Part shown: positions 35,103 to 44,088 of the stretch, in pieces
Layout: every line of letters begins with the position of its first letter
Numbering within the stretch: the stretch's first letter is position 1
DNA from: a virus
Length of the DNA stretch: 64,000 nt
Virus record (IMG/VR): IMGVR_UViG_3300032236_001613
Location: 1 to 64,000 of that record
Strand: one strand, 5' to 3'
Program-made: the position numbers and the translations under genes
The notes under the pieces: model-generated
What the model was told of the DNA's origin: nothing
Databases searched by the model: none
What the model saw: only the letters and a program-made list of their open reading frames with translations

Positions 35103-36567
35103 AATTATTATCAAAGACGAAGTTAATGTTAAGATTGACGGGTTAGATCTAGATACACGCAAAGACTTAGTAAAGAAATTTAAAATGGTGGATCCTACCG
35201 CTAGATTTAGACCATCATACCGTCTTGGGCGTTGGGACGGAACTGTTAGTTTCTTTGGTATTGGCGGAACTACTTATCTAAACATGTTAGATAAAGTCTT
35301 AGTCGAACTAGAAAATAGAAATTATCACATCGAAGTAGAAGATCTAAGAGAAAGCCCTCAACTAGAATTTGATAAAATTAACGAAGAGTTTTGGGGCGAT
35401 AAGTGTTGGCCGGAAGGACATCGTTTTGCAGGCGAACCCATTAGATTGCGAGACGATCAAGTAGAAGTAGTGAATACATTCCTAGCCAATCCTCAGGCAT
35501 TGCAAGAAGTCGCTACCGGTGCTGGTAAAACTATTATGACAGCAACTCTATCAAAGATTTGCGAAAAATACGGGCGTACAATTACTATTGTTCCTAACAA
35601 AAGCCTTGTAGAACAAACCGAAGAAGACTTTGTTAACGTAGGATTAGACGTAGGAGTTTATTACGGAGACAGAAAAGATCTTGGTAAAACTCATACAATC
35701 TGTACTTGGCAAAGCCTAAACATCTTAGATAAAAAATCTAAAAACTTTGAAGAAAGCAATGAACTGTTAACTTTATCAGAATTTTTAGAAGGTGTAAGTA
35801 CTGTTATTGTTGACGAAGTACATATGGCCAAAGCTGATGTACTTAAAAAACTATTAACACATAATCTAAAAAATACACCTATACGTTGGGGGTTGACAGG
35901 AACTGTTCCTAAGGAAGAGATTAATTTTCAAAATATTAAAGTTAGTCTTGGCGAAGTTGTAGGTAGAGTTAGCGCACACGATCTTCAACAAAAAGGAATC
36001 CTTAGTGAATGTCATGTAAACATTGTCCAAACCGGAGAGTGGAAAGAGTTTGCTAATTATGCCGAAGAGCTAAGATATCTTGTTACAGATCCTAAACGAT
36101 TAGAATATATTTCAGAACTAATTTCTAAAATATCTACAACAGGAAATACTTTAATTCTGGTTGACAGAATCGACTGCGGTAATGTATTATCAACTAACTT
36201 AGCAAATTTAACTAATCAACCTGTGTCTTTTATTTCAGGTGCAGTTAAGACTAAAGATCGTAAAGAGGAATACAATGAAGTTGCTACTAGCAATGATAAG
36301 ATTATTGTGGCTACTTATGGTGTGGCTGCTGTTGGTATTAATATTCCCCGTATTTTTAATCTTGTACTGCTCGAACCCGGTAAGTCGTTTGTTCGAGTTA
36401 TTCAAAGCATTGGACGCGGTATTCGAAAAGCTGAAGACAAGGATTTTGTCCAAATTTGGGATATAACTGCTGCTAGCAAATATGCTAAACGGCATCTTAC
36501 AGAACGTAAGAAGTTTTATAAAGAAGCTAAGTATGATTTTTCTATAGAAAAGGTACAATATCAATGA
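35089..36567 (+). CDS. uvsW: UvsW SF2 helicase
   Basis: 492 aa; T4 UvsW is 503. The N-terminal domain has FRPSYRLGRWDGTVSFF. Motif I is EVATGAGKTIMTATL (~143), motif II VDEVHMAKADV, motif III WGLTGTVP, and motif VI QSIGRGIRKAED. The enzyme unwinds and branch-migrates recombination intermediates and helps switch from origin- to recombination-dependent replication. It overlaps the preceding gene by 14 nt and the next by 4. Confidence 0.95.
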   Translation: MSSCKIIIKDEVNVKIDGLDLDTRKDLVKKFKMVDPTARFRPSYRLGRWDGTVSFFGIGGTTYLNMLDKVLVELENRNYHIEVEDLRESPQLEFDKINEEFWGDKCWPEGHRFAGEPIRLRDDQVEVVNTFLANPQALQEVATGAGKTIMTATLSKICEKYGRTITIVPNKSLVEQTEEDFVNVGLDVGVYYGDRKDLGKTHTICTWQSLNILDKKSKNFEESNELLTLSEFLEGVSTVIVDEVHMAKADVLKKLLTHNLKNTPIRWGLTGTVPKEEINFQNIKVSLGEVVGRVSAHDLQQKGILSECHVNIVQTGEWKEFANYAEELRYLVTDPKRLEYISELISKISTTGNTLILVDRIDCGNVLSTNLANLTNQPVSFISGAVKTKDRKEEYNEVATSNDKIIVATYGVAAVGINIPRIFNLVLLEPGKSFVRVIQSIGRGIRKAEDKDFVQIWDITAASKYAKRHLTERKKFYKEAKYDFSIEKVQYQ

Positions 36568-37067
36568 GAATTTTGACACTTGAGAATAAAACGTTTTTTC
36601 TAAACGATTTACCCGATGAAGTAGACGATGGAATGCGTTTTAGCGTGCTAGATAATAGCGATCCAACTAATAGCGATTATTTTTTTATTCCTTTAATATT
36701 CCTTGAAAGTTTTACATCACCTGCTGCTGTATTACAAATTGGTCCTTACAATATTACTATGCCACTCGATTGGTGTACAGTAGTAGGTGACCCGGAAGGC
36801 CCCGAAATGGAAGTATTACCCTTAACAAGTCTTAATGATAGAGGATTTAAAACCTTTTGTTTCAACCCACTAAGCTCTTATAGACCAACTTTTTTTGATA
36901 TAGACATTGTCGATGTTTATCAAGATGTTAAATGGTATTTTCCAAAAATGAAACCTGGTCAGCTTTTAACTACTCCGTTACACGGAGGTGAGAAGCCTAT
37001 GTGTTCTTACTTTGTTAAGGAAGTTAGTCGTCAAAGCGAAATATTAGATTATACAAAGTGCTGGTAA
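36564..37067 (+). CDS. Conserved-looking T4-like phage protein, unknown
   Basis: 167 aa. It appears beta-rich: DYFFIPLIFLESFTSPAAVLQIGPY, MPLDWCTVVGD, EVLPLTSLNDRGFKTF, DVKWYFPKMKPGQLL, YFVKEVSRQSEI. I believe close relatives lie next to uvsW in other aquatic T4-like phages, but no function is known to me. The start overlaps the uvsW stop (ATGA), placing it in the recombination and replication operon. Confidence 0.78.
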   Translation: MRILTLENKTFFLNDLPDEVDDGMRFSVLDNSDPTNSDYFFIPLIFLESFTSPAAVLQIGPYNITMPLDWCTVVGDPEGPEMEVLPLTSLNDRGFKTFCFNPLSSYRPTFFDIDIVDVYQDVKWYFPKMKPGQLLTTPLHGGEKPMCSYFVKEVSRQSEILDYTKCW

Positions 37068-37071
37068 TAGT

Positions 37072-37311
37072 ATGGGCAATCTTACTCCAGGAGCAAAATA
37101 CATTTATGAAAACGATGGAGAGAAGATCTATGCTAGAGAAGAAGGCAGTAGTGAACGCACTATTATCGGGGAAACAAATACAGGTACACGATTAAGAGAA
37201 ACGCAATTGTGGAAAGATATTCTCGAAGCAGCAAAAACTAATACTGCTTTACAATTAGCACTCGATCGTGCTAAAGTAATATATTATTTGAGTAAAGATC
37301 ATGGCACTTGA
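37072..37311 (+). CDS. Small unknown protein
   Basis: 79 aa. The N-terminal ~35 residues form a likely beta-hairpin (AKYIYENDGEKIYAREEGSS), then a helical C-terminal half (LWKDILEAAKTNTALQLALDRA). It begins 4 nt after the upstream stop and overlaps gp62 by 11 nt, so it is tightly embedded in the operon. Not recognised. Confidence 0.75.
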   Translation: MGNLTPGAKYIYENDGEKIYAREEGSSERTIIGETNTGTRLRETQLWKDILEAAKTNTALQLALDRAKVIYYLSKDHGT

Positions 37312-37759
37312 TATTAAAAGAGAAATGGCAGCAGTTGATAATAGAGATTATAATTTCTACGATAAACTCACTGACGAAGAAAAGAAGTCTTTAACCCCAT
37401 ATGTATTGATGCGGTACACTAGTAATGTTGATTCAAACAATCAAGAATTACAAGAATGGTTTTTAGAAATGACCAATGAGATGGTAAACAAAGATCATTG
37501 GACTCTAAGTAAAAATCATAAACCACTATTATGGAAACTAATGGCAGGTGTCGGCATAGGAAGTAAATATTATCATCCCTACCTAGCTGCAGGTAAAAAG
37601 GAAAAAACTCTTAAAATTGCAAAACTAATTGCAGAATTAAATCCTGCAATGAAATTAGATGAAGTTAAAATGCTAGCTAGCATGATGACCAAAGAAGATA
37701 TTAAAAAATTATTTGATGACTTAGGTTTTGATAAAAAACAAAGAAAAGAGTATGAGTAA
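37301..37759 (+). CDS. 62: Clamp-loader small subunit gp62
   Basis: 152 aa; T4 gp62 is 187. The opening MALDIKREMAAVDNRDYNFYDKL and the block LSKNHKPLLWKLMAGVGIGSKYYHPYL are characteristic of gp62 in aquatic T4-like phages. It partners with gp44 to load the gp45 sliding clamp; neither partner gene is in this window. The C-terminal third is helical. It overlaps the preceding and following genes. Confidence 0.82.
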   Translation: MALDIKREMAAVDNRDYNFYDKLTDEEKKSLTPYVLMRYTSNVDSNNQELQEWFLEMTNEMVNKDHWTLSKNHKPLLWKLMAGVGIGSKYYHPYLAAGKKEKTLKIAKLIAELNPAMKLDEVKMLASMMTKEDIKKLFDDLGFDKKQRKEYE

Positions 37760-37955
37760 AGTTGAAGATGTCTGCGAATGCTGGCAATGCATTGTTGATA
37801 ATGATATTAGAGAACCTTATAGTCAGTTTCCTTTATATCTTACTCGAGTGATAGTTTGTACGGAATGCGGAAATAAAAGATGTCCTCACGCTACTAATCA
37901 TAGACTTAAATGCACTGATAGTAACGAACCAGGCCAACCAGGAAGTAGATATTAG
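37752..37955 (+). CDS. Small zinc-ribbon-like protein with CPHATNH motif
   Basis: 67 aa from the ATG at 37752, which overlaps the gp62 stop. Two Cys pairs (CECWQC and CTECGNKRCPHATNHRLKC) are followed by the tail TDSNEPGQPGSRY. I recall this Cys/His plus SNEPGQPGS combination from many small phage and bacterial proteins of unknown role, probably zinc-binding. The stop is directly followed by the endonuclease VII start. Confidence 0.8.
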   Translation: MSKVEDVCECWQCIVDNDIREPYSQFPLYLTRVIVCTECGNKRCPHATNHRLKCTDSNEPGQPGSRY

Positions 37956-38381
37956 ATGTCAACTGATTCTTTATTTTATAAAATTTTTAACTTTGAAGGA
38001 AAAGAAGAAACTAAATTCTGTACTGATTGCAAAGAATGGTTACCTGTTTCAATGTTTGATAGAGATGGCGGAGCTAATTATCTTAGATATAATTGTAGAC
38101 CCTGCGCAAAAAAACATGCAAGAATTCTCAAAGAAATTAAGCGTACAGCTCCTAAGTTACCTGAAAATCACATTTGTCCAATATGTAAAAGAAGTGAAGA
38201 AGAAATTAAAAAAAATAATCCTACTAAAAAAGGTATTTGGTGTTGCGACCACGATCACGAAACTAGTAAATTTCGAGGGTGGATTTGCCAAAAATGTAAT
38301 TTAGCATTAGGCAATTTTAACGACGATCCGAACATTTTAGAAAATGGAAAACAATATCTTTTGCAATTTAAAAATAACTAG
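37956..38381 (+). CDS. 49: Recombination endonuclease VII (gp49-like)
   Basis: 141 aa; T4 Endo VII is 157. Zinc-binding Cys pairs (CTDC ... CRPC and CPIC ... CQKC) frame the catalytic core CCDHDHETSKFRGWICQKCN, including the DHDH motif and the NLALGNFNDDP segment typical of the family. It resolves Holliday junctions and trims branched DNA before packaging. It lies in the replication and recombination operon directly behind the zinc-ribbon gene. Confidence 0.92.
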   Translation: MSTDSLFYKIFNFEGKEETKFCTDCKEWLPVSMFDRDGGANYLRYNCRPCAKKHARILKEIKRTAPKLPENHICPICKRSEEEIKKNNPTKKGIWCCDHDHETSKFRGWICQKCNLALGNFNDDPNILENGKQYLLQFKNN

Positions 38382-38390
38382 AGAGTATTA

Positions 38391-39086
38391 ATGGTAGACT
38401 TAGTAGAACAACCTTTTAATTGTGTACATTGTAATAAGAGTTTTATGAAAGAAAATACTCTTGTTGCGCATATGTGTGAAAATAAAAGACGTGCATTACA
38501 AAAAGACGAAAAACGTGTGCAAGTCGGTCTTATGGCCTACAATCGATTTTATCAAATAACTCAAAATTCAAGAAAAAATAAAACTTACGATGAATTTTGT
38601 AAAAGCTCATACTATAACGCATTTGTTAAATTTGGCAGTTTTATTAATAATGTTAATCCCCTTTATCCAGAAAAATTTATTGAGTATGTAATTAAAAGCG
38701 GAGTTAAATTAGATCACTGGAGCAGAGACGAGCTCTACGAAAAGTATCTTTATGAAACATTAAAAACAGAACCGGTTGAATCTGCAGTACAGAGATCTCT
38801 ACAAACTATGATGGAATGGGGTGATCGAAGCCAAGCACAGTATAACCACTATTTTAAATATGTTAATCATAATCGTGCGGTGCATGATATAAGGAATGGT
38901 AAAATATCACCATGGATCATATTAAATTGTAAGAGTGGAAAAACTATGATTGAGAACTTTAATGATGAACAGCTAAACTTAATTTCACCGGCATTTGATG
39001 TACCATACTGGATTAACCATTTTAAAAAACATCCAGCTGATATTGAGTTGGTTAAAGAAATTTGTCGTGAGGCAGATATTGAATGA
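38391..39086 (+). CDS. Zinc-finger protein of the replication operon, unknown
   Basis: 231 aa. It begins with a C2H2-like finger (FNCVHCNKSFMKENTLVAHMCE, ~9-30). It is then almost all helical: AYNRFYQITQNS ... SYYNAFVKFGSFIN, then VKLDHWSRDELYEKYLYE. The size and all-helical character are compatible with a helicase-loading factor (T4 gp59 is 217 aa), but I see no decisive similarity. ATGA overlap with the DnaE-like gene. Confidence 0.75.
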   Translation: MVDLVEQPFNCVHCNKSFMKENTLVAHMCENKRRALQKDEKRVQVGLMAYNRFYQITQNSRKNKTYDEFCKSSYYNAFVKFGSFINNVNPLYPEKFIEYVIKSGVKLDHWSRDELYEKYLYETLKTEPVESAVQRSLQTMMEWGDRSQAQYNHYFKYVNHNRAVHDIRNGKISPWIILNCKSGKTMIENFNDEQLNLISPAFDVPYWINHFKKHPADIELVKEICREADIE

Positions 39087-39661
39087 GTAATAGAGGTGAT
39101 ATAGATATCGATTTTGGAAATCGAGATGATTTGTTATCTCTAATTCCGCATGTTGCTGCTGCACGTTACGAGAGAGGAGAATTAAAAAAACATAACACTG
39201 GTGTGTATCTACAAAAGATCCCAGTAAATCCGATAAGTAATGTCGCAAGCATCGATTACGAAACCGCAGAAAAACGCGGCTATTTTAAACTAGATTTTTT
39301 GAATGTTAGTGTATACAAAGATGTTAAAAGTGAAGAGCATTTAATTAAATTAATGAACAAGGAGCCACTATGGAATCTTTTACTTCAAGACGAGTTTGTA
39401 AATCTGTTATTTCATTTAAAGGGGCACGGGGAGGTATTGAGAGCAACTTGCCCGAATTCAGTGGAACAATTAGCTGCAGTCCTTGCGATGATACGCCCCG
39501 CGAAACGCTATCTGATTGGGAAAGATTGGACTACGGTGATGAAAGAGATTTGGGTGAAACCGGATAACGACGAATATTATTTCAAAAAAGCACACAGTAT
39601 TTCTTACGCAATGCTAATTGTCGTTCAAATGAACTTAATATGTGAGCAATTGGAAGTTTAA
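39083..39661 (+). CDS. Miniature DnaE/Pol III alpha-like protein
   Basis: 192 aa. Three stretches match the catalytic core of bacterial DNA polymerase III alpha in order. RGDIDIDFGNRDDLL (~4-18) corresponds to PDIDIDF with two catalytic Asp; KKHNTGVYLQKIPVNP (~36-50) to HAAGVVI; and AEKRGYFKLDFLNVSVYKDV (~62-81) to GLLKFDFLGL with the third Asp. The protein is far too short for a polymerase (DnaE >1000 aa), so it is a detached fragment fold, possibly regulatory or a nuclease-like relic. It is co-transcribed with replication genes. Confidence 0.68.
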   Translation: MSNRGDIDIDFGNRDDLLSLIPHVAAARYERGELKKHNTGVYLQKIPVNPISNVASIDYETAEKRGYFKLDFLNVSVYKDVKSEEHLIKLMNKEPLWNLLLQDEFVNLLFHLKGHGEVLRATCPNSVEQLAAVLAMIRPAKRYLIGKDWTTVMKEIWVKPDNDEYYFKKAHSISYAMLIVVQMNLICEQLEV

Positions 39662-39662
39662 A

Positions 39663-40046
39663 TTATTTTACTTTTTTAATGTTTCGAACTAGCTGGATTG
39701 ATTTTCTTTTGACTCTCTTTTCAGCTATTTCGCTTAAATTAACTATAGGCCCAAACAATATTTCTATATCTTTAGCATTAAATGTTTTAATATAGTCCCT
39801 AAAATAAATCATATCTCTTTTAAGAAAAATGCTAATAGGAATTTTTCTATTACTTTCCCACCACCAAATATCGCCTAATTCGAGTATTCTTTGTCGTTCT
39901 AAATCGTTGCGTAAACTAGAATAGTCGTACATGCTTAACACAGAATCGTCAGAATTGATAATAATACCTAAATATTCAATATCTCTGGATCTTACGCATG
40001 TAATAAATGGAAAATTTGTTTGGAATTGCTCTTTCAATATAGTCAT
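39663..40046 (-). CDS. Unknown protein, antisense to the replication operon
   Basis: 127 aa from the ATG at 40046; a TTG six bases upstream is the alternative. Helix- and strand-mixed sequence (FITCVRSRDIEYLGIIINSDD, then WWWESNRKIPISIFLKRDMIYF) with a basic tail. It sits alone on the minus strand between two plus-strand genes and ends 2 nt after the DnaE-like gene. No late box precedes it on its own strand, and no family was recognised. Confidence 0.65.
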   Translation of the reverse strand: MTILKEQFQTNFPFITCVRSRDIEYLGIIINSDDSVLSMYDYSSLRNDLERQRILELGDIWWWESNRKIPISIFLKRDMIYFRDYIKTFNAKDIEILFGPIVNLSEIAEKRVKRKSIQLVRNIKKVK

Positions 40047-40050
40047 GTAC

Positions 40051-40058
40051 AATAAATA
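40051..40058 (+). promoter_or_regulatory. Late promoter AATAAATA
   Basis: 6 nt before the ATG at 40065. The context AAATATGTAATATG is repeated at 43386-43399 before another gene. Confidence 0.72.
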
Positions 40059-40064
40059 TGTAAT

Positions 40065-40934
40065 ATGAAATTACCAGTCTATTTATATCCAAATCGTTTC
40101 GAAGTAATATTAGATTTGGATAATAACAACAGGATCATCCAAGTTATGTATCAACGCGAACTCAAATTACAAAAAGGTATTAAGAATACCATTCAATTAC
40201 AATTTAAAAATAGCGATCAAAAGCTCTTAAACGTTAGTACCTCTAACTTTGTAGTAACTCTATTTGATACCGTTAATAATCGTAACTTAATAGAAAAAGA
40301 TGTAACAATACTCGACGATGGTGTAACTCTTTCTTTGAGAGGATTAGCGTCGTTGGTATTCACTGAAAGCGATTTGGACGCTTGCGAAAGTACATACTAT
40401 AAACTAGGAATTAAAACTTTAGATAGCACCGGAAGTTATGTTCCTGCATACGCAGATACTTACTACGGCATGGCCGGAACAGTAGAAGTAAAGCACGACT
40501 TATATCCTACATTAATTCCAAGTATCGAAGTTAACGCCAATCAGTTTCAAATGTTTCCTAACTACGATATTAATGTACAACAGTACGAATATTACTCAGG
40601 AAACCTAGATGCTACTCCCCAGTTTAAATCAAATGTGGCGTTACATACTGCAGCTATCTATATGACAAACTATACCGGGCGAGTTTTACTCGAAGGAACT
40701 TTAGAAAACGACCCTAGTAGTTTCGGTAACTATGCATTAATTAGCAATACTACTTACACCGGTTTTACCGGAATTGATTACAAAAACTTTAACGGAATAT
40801 TTTCAAAAATAAGAATTAGATATATCCCAGCTAAAAACCCAGTCACAATGACTAATAGTTTATACAGCGGGCCAGATGCTGCCGCTAATCGTGCTTACGC
40901 CGGAACAGTTGACAAGGTACTATATAGAAGCTAA
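40065..40934 (+). CDS. Putative virion structural protein
   Basis: 289 aa, beta-rich. It opens LPVYLYPNRFEVILDLDNNN and continues with strands such as RELKLQKGIKNTIQLQFKN and SNFVVTLFDTVNN (~25-80), reminiscent of Ig-like virion domains. YTGFTGIDYKNFNGIFSKIRIRYI closes the fold near the C-terminus. It is late by promoter although surrounded by replication genes. A baseplate or fibre-attachment protein is plausible; no specific family recognised. Confidence 0.72.
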   Translation: MKLPVYLYPNRFEVILDLDNNNRIIQVMYQRELKLQKGIKNTIQLQFKNSDQKLLNVSTSNFVVTLFDTVNNRNLIEKDVTILDDGVTLSLRGLASLVFTESDLDACESTYYKLGIKTLDSTGSYVPAYADTYYGMAGTVEVKHDLYPTLIPSIEVNANQFQMFPNYDINVQQYEYYSGNLDATPQFKSNVALHTAAIYMTNYTGRVLLEGTLENDPSSFGNYALISNTTYTGFTGIDYKNFNGIFSKIRIRYIPAKNPVTMTNSLYSGPDAAANRAYAGTVDKVLYRS

Positions 40935-40943
40935 AATAACTGT

Positions 40944-41933
40944 ATGAATCTCATACAGTCTACACTTCAGATGGTTTTGCCATCTAAACGAAAAAACACC
41001 AGTGGAGGGTGGGTTTCGTTTAATTCCCCATGCTGCGTTAACCGTGGAGAAACTCGAGATACAAAATTAAGAGGTGGAGTTCTTTTTGAGAGTGACGGGT
41101 TTATCTATCATTGTTTTAATTGTGGGTTTAAAGCAGGGTGGAAGCCCGGTAAAAAACTAAGTAAGAACGCTAAAAATTTATTTAAATGGTGCGGAGTATC
41201 TGATGATGATGTAAATGCTTTGAGCTTTGAAGCATTCCGCAATATTAACAACGACGGAGAACCAATTAAAGAATTGGATCTTACATTAAAAGAAAGATCT
41301 TTACCCAAAGATACTTACTCTTTTGATGTATGGAATAGTTACGGATGTCAAGATGAAAATTTCATAGCTTGTAAGCAATACGTACTTGATAGGGGACTAG
41401 GGCTAGCAGATTATAAATGGCATTGGACGCCCGAACCTGGGTATCAAGATCGTGTTATAATACCCTTCTACCATGATAAGAAAATTGTTGGATATACTGG
41501 TAGAAAGATTTATCCAGGGAAGCCTAAGTATCTATCAGATAGCCAATCGGGGTATGTGTTCAATTTGGATGCTCAAACTTATGACAGAGAATTTGTTATT
41601 GTTGTAGAAGGGCAGATCGACGCAATTGCAATTAGCGGTTGCGCCATTATGACTAACGAACCTAATGAAATACAATGTATGAGAATTAACTCATTAGGTA
41701 AAAAAGTTATTGTGGTGCCTGATAGAGATAAAGCTGGAGCAAAGTTATTAGCTGCTGCAATACAAAATAACTGGGGAATGAGTTTACCTCCGTGGGATGA
41801 AGATATTAAAGACGTTGCAGATGCTGTAAAAAGGTACGGTAAGATTTATACACTTGCCACGATTGTGCACTATCAAGAAGATAATAAGATAAAAATAGAG
41901 TTACAAAAAAAGAAACTGGAGAAACTAACATAA
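40944..41933 (+). CDS. 61: DNA primase gp61
   Basis: 329 aa; T4 gp61 is 342. The N-terminal zinc ribbon is SPCCVNRGETRD ... YHCFNCGFKAGWKPG. The Toprim domain has VIVVEGQIDAIAISG (Glu) and KVIVVPDRDKAGAKLL (DxD), then WDEDIKDVADAVKRYG. It makes RNA primers with the gp41 helicase, whose gene follows with a TAATG overlap. A degenerate box (CTAAAATA) precedes the ATG. Confidence 0.93.
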   Translation: MNLIQSTLQMVLPSKRKNTSGGWVSFNSPCCVNRGETRDTKLRGGVLFESDGFIYHCFNCGFKAGWKPGKKLSKNAKNLFKWCGVSDDDVNALSFEAFRNINNDGEPIKELDLTLKERSLPKDTYSFDVWNSYGCQDENFIACKQYVLDRGLGLADYKWHWTPEPGYQDRVIIPFYHDKKIVGYTGRKIYPGKPKYLSDSQSGYVFNLDAQTYDREFVIVVEGQIDAIAISGCAIMTNEPNEIQCMRINSLGKKVIVVPDRDKAGAKLLAAAIQNNWGMSLPPWDEDIKDVADAVKRYGKIYTLATIVHYQEDNKIKIELQKKKLEKLT

Positions 41934-43387
41934 TGGATAAAACTGACTACAGCTATACTGTACAACGTTTATACTTAGAACTATTTCTAAGCGATGCGGA
42001 AACTTTTATTCGATGCCAAAATATCTTTGATCCAAAAAACTTTGATCAACGATTGAGAGCAACTGCGACTTTTATAAACGAATATGTAGACAAGTATAAA
42101 GTCATGCCCGAATCACAGATTGTTAATGCTAACTGCAAATCAGATCTGCAACCTATGGAAGTTCCAAAAGAAAACTATGAATGGTTAATGAATGACTTTG
42201 AAAATTTTAGTAGACATAAGGCTCTCGAACGAGCTATTAATGAAAGCGGCGAACTACTTATGTCCGGCGATTATGGCCCAGTAGAAAAGCTAATTAGAGA
42301 TGCTATTCAGATTAGTTTGAGCCGCGATATGGGTACAGACTATTGGTATGATCCGCGTGCTCGCTTAATGAAGCTAAAAGAAAACAATGGACAAATTTCT
42401 ACTGGTTGGCCTACTATGGATAAGAAGCTTTATGGCGGATTTAAGCGTGGTGAATTAGATATCTTTTGTGCAGGATCTGGTGGCGGTAAGAGTTTATTCT
42501 TAGCAAACCTTGCAGTAAACTTTGCAATACAAGGTCTTAATTGTATCTACTTTACTTTCGAGCTAAGTGAAGAACTTGTAGGCATGCGTATCGATAGTAT
42601 GGTTACAGGAACTAGTACTAAGGACATTTTCCGTAACTTAGATGACATCGAAATGAAGGTTCGTATGCTAGGTAAGAAGTCAGGAGGAATTCGTATAAAA
42701 TACCTCCCTTCTGGTAAGAATTGTAACGATTTGAGATCCTTTTTGAAGGAATATCAAGTCAAAACAGGCCATAAACCAGACATTATTTTAGTGGACTACT
42801 TAGACCTTATGATGCCTCTGTCGATCAAGGTAAGTCCAAGCGATCTTTTCGTTAAAGACAAATATGTCAGCGAAGAACTGCGTAATTTAGCTATGGAAAC
42901 ACAAACTGTAGTAGTTACAGCAAGTCAGTTAAATCGAGCAGCAGTTGAAGAAATTGAGTTTGATCATAGTCATATTTCCGGTGGATTAAGTAAGATTATG
43001 ACAGCAGATAACGTTATTGGTATCTTTACAAGCCGGGCTATGAGAGAACGGGGAAGCTATCAAATTCAGTTTATGAAAACACGTAGTAGTAGCGGCGTAG
43101 GCCAAAAGGTTGATTTAGAGTTTAATATCGAAACATTGCGTATTACTGATCCAGGCGAGGACGTTGAATCAAGCTTTAACCAACAACGATCAAATTCTAG
43201 CACTAGTAACATTGTAGAAAAATTTAAAAAGACTAGTACACTTAAGGATAATAATTTTGATAAAGAAACCGGCGAGGTACGAAACCCTGACCCTACTGCT
43301 GGAGTTCCTGTTGGTAAAATAAAAGCTACAACCGATAGCTCTCGTATTAGAGCAATGCTAGCAAATATCAATTCAGAAAAAGATTAA
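41933..43387 (+). CDS. 41: Replicative DnaB-type helicase gp41
   Basis: 484 aa; T4 gp41 is 475. The N-terminal helical domain is followed by the RecA core: Walker A CAGSGGGKSLFLANLAV (~178), YFTFELSEELVGMRIDS, Walker B PDIILVDYLDLMMP, then TASQLNRAAVEEIEFDHSHI with the arginine-finger region after it. It is a hexameric 5'-3' helicase working with gp61 at the fork. The C-terminal ~90 residues are low-complexity and charged. Confidence 0.95.
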   Translation: MDKTDYSYTVQRLYLELFLSDAETFIRCQNIFDPKNFDQRLRATATFINEYVDKYKVMPESQIVNANCKSDLQPMEVPKENYEWLMNDFENFSRHKALERAINESGELLMSGDYGPVEKLIRDAIQISLSRDMGTDYWYDPRARLMKLKENNGQISTGWPTMDKKLYGGFKRGELDIFCAGSGGGKSLFLANLAVNFAIQGLNCIYFTFELSEELVGMRIDSMVTGTSTKDIFRNLDDIEMKVRMLGKKSGGIRIKYLPSGKNCNDLRSFLKEYQVKTGHKPDIILVDYLDLMMPLSIKVSPSDLFVKDKYVSEELRNLAMETQTVVVTASQLNRAAVEEIEFDHSHISGGLSKIMTADNVIGIFTSRAMRERGSYQIQFMKTRSSSGVGQKVDLEFNIETLRITDPGEDVESSFNQQRSNSSTSNIVEKFKKTSTLKDNNFDKETGEVRNPDPTAGVPVGKIKATTDSSRIRAMLANINSEKD

Positions 43388-43390
43388 ATA
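43383..43390 (+). promoter_or_regulatory. Late promoter ATTAAATA
   Basis: Overlaps the gp41 stop, 6 nt before the ATG at 43397, no SD. Confidence 0.7.
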
Positions 43391-43396
43391 TGTAAT

Positions 43397-44080
43397 ATGT
43401 CAAAATTTGTAACTCCTATAGTAATACATAAAAATCTTAATCTTGCAATTTGGGATAACGATCAATTGCGCCCAGACGTTAGAAAAGCACTACTGCGTAT
43501 TGCTAAGGAGTTCTACAAATTTTTAAAAGTATCCGCACCTATACAGGATATTGTTATATACGGAAGTCAAGCTAATTATAATTTTACATCTAAATCAGAT
43601 CTTGACTTACATATTGTTTTCGATTATAATGCTATTAAATGTGATGAACCAATAGATGCTTTATTCGATACTAAAAGGAAACTTTGGAAAGAACAACACG
43701 ATATTACTATTTACGGAGTTCCAATTGAGTTATATGCAGAAGATATTCGCGTTAAACCCGTAAGTGCAAGCTATAGTGTTTTAAGAAATTCCTGGATAAA
43801 ACATCCTAATATCGATAACATTGAATGGAACAAAAACGAAGTTAAATCATCGGTAAATTTTTGGCAACAACTTATTAATTCAACAATTAAGATACAAGAC
43901 TATCACGTAGCAGAAAAACTGTTAGCTGTTTTAGTAAAGTTTAGAAAGGTTGGCCTTAAACGTAACGGTGAGTTTGGACCAGAGAACTTAACTTTTAAAA
44001 GTTTGAGAAACTCTGGCGACATTGAAAAATTAAATGTTTTTATTAACAAAGTAAAAGATCAAAATTTAAGTTTAGACTAA
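43397..44080 (+). CDS. Nucleotidyltransferase-fold protein
   Basis: 227 aa. IVIYGSQANYNFTSKSDLDLHIVFD (~51-75) is the GS...DxD signature of the nucleotidyltransferase superfamily, and a third acidic residue is probably in IELYAED (~113). The C-terminal half is helical (WQQLINSTIKIQDYHVAEKLLAV), as in MNT-type enzymes. The likely activity is transfer of a nucleotide to an unknown target. A leaderless-type late promoter separates it from gp41. Confidence 0.8.
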   Translation: MSKFVTPIVIHKNLNLAIWDNDQLRPDVRKALLRIAKEFYKFLKVSAPIQDIVIYGSQANYNFTSKSDLDLHIVFDYNAIKCDEPIDALFDTKRKLWKEQHDITIYGVPIELYAEDIRVKPVSASYSVLRNSWIKHPNIDNIEWNKNEVKSSVNFWQQLINSTIKIQDYHVAEKLLAVLVKFRKVGLKRNGEFGPENLTFKSLRNSGDIEKLNVFINKVKDQNLSLD

Positions 44081-44088
44081 GGTGTAAT

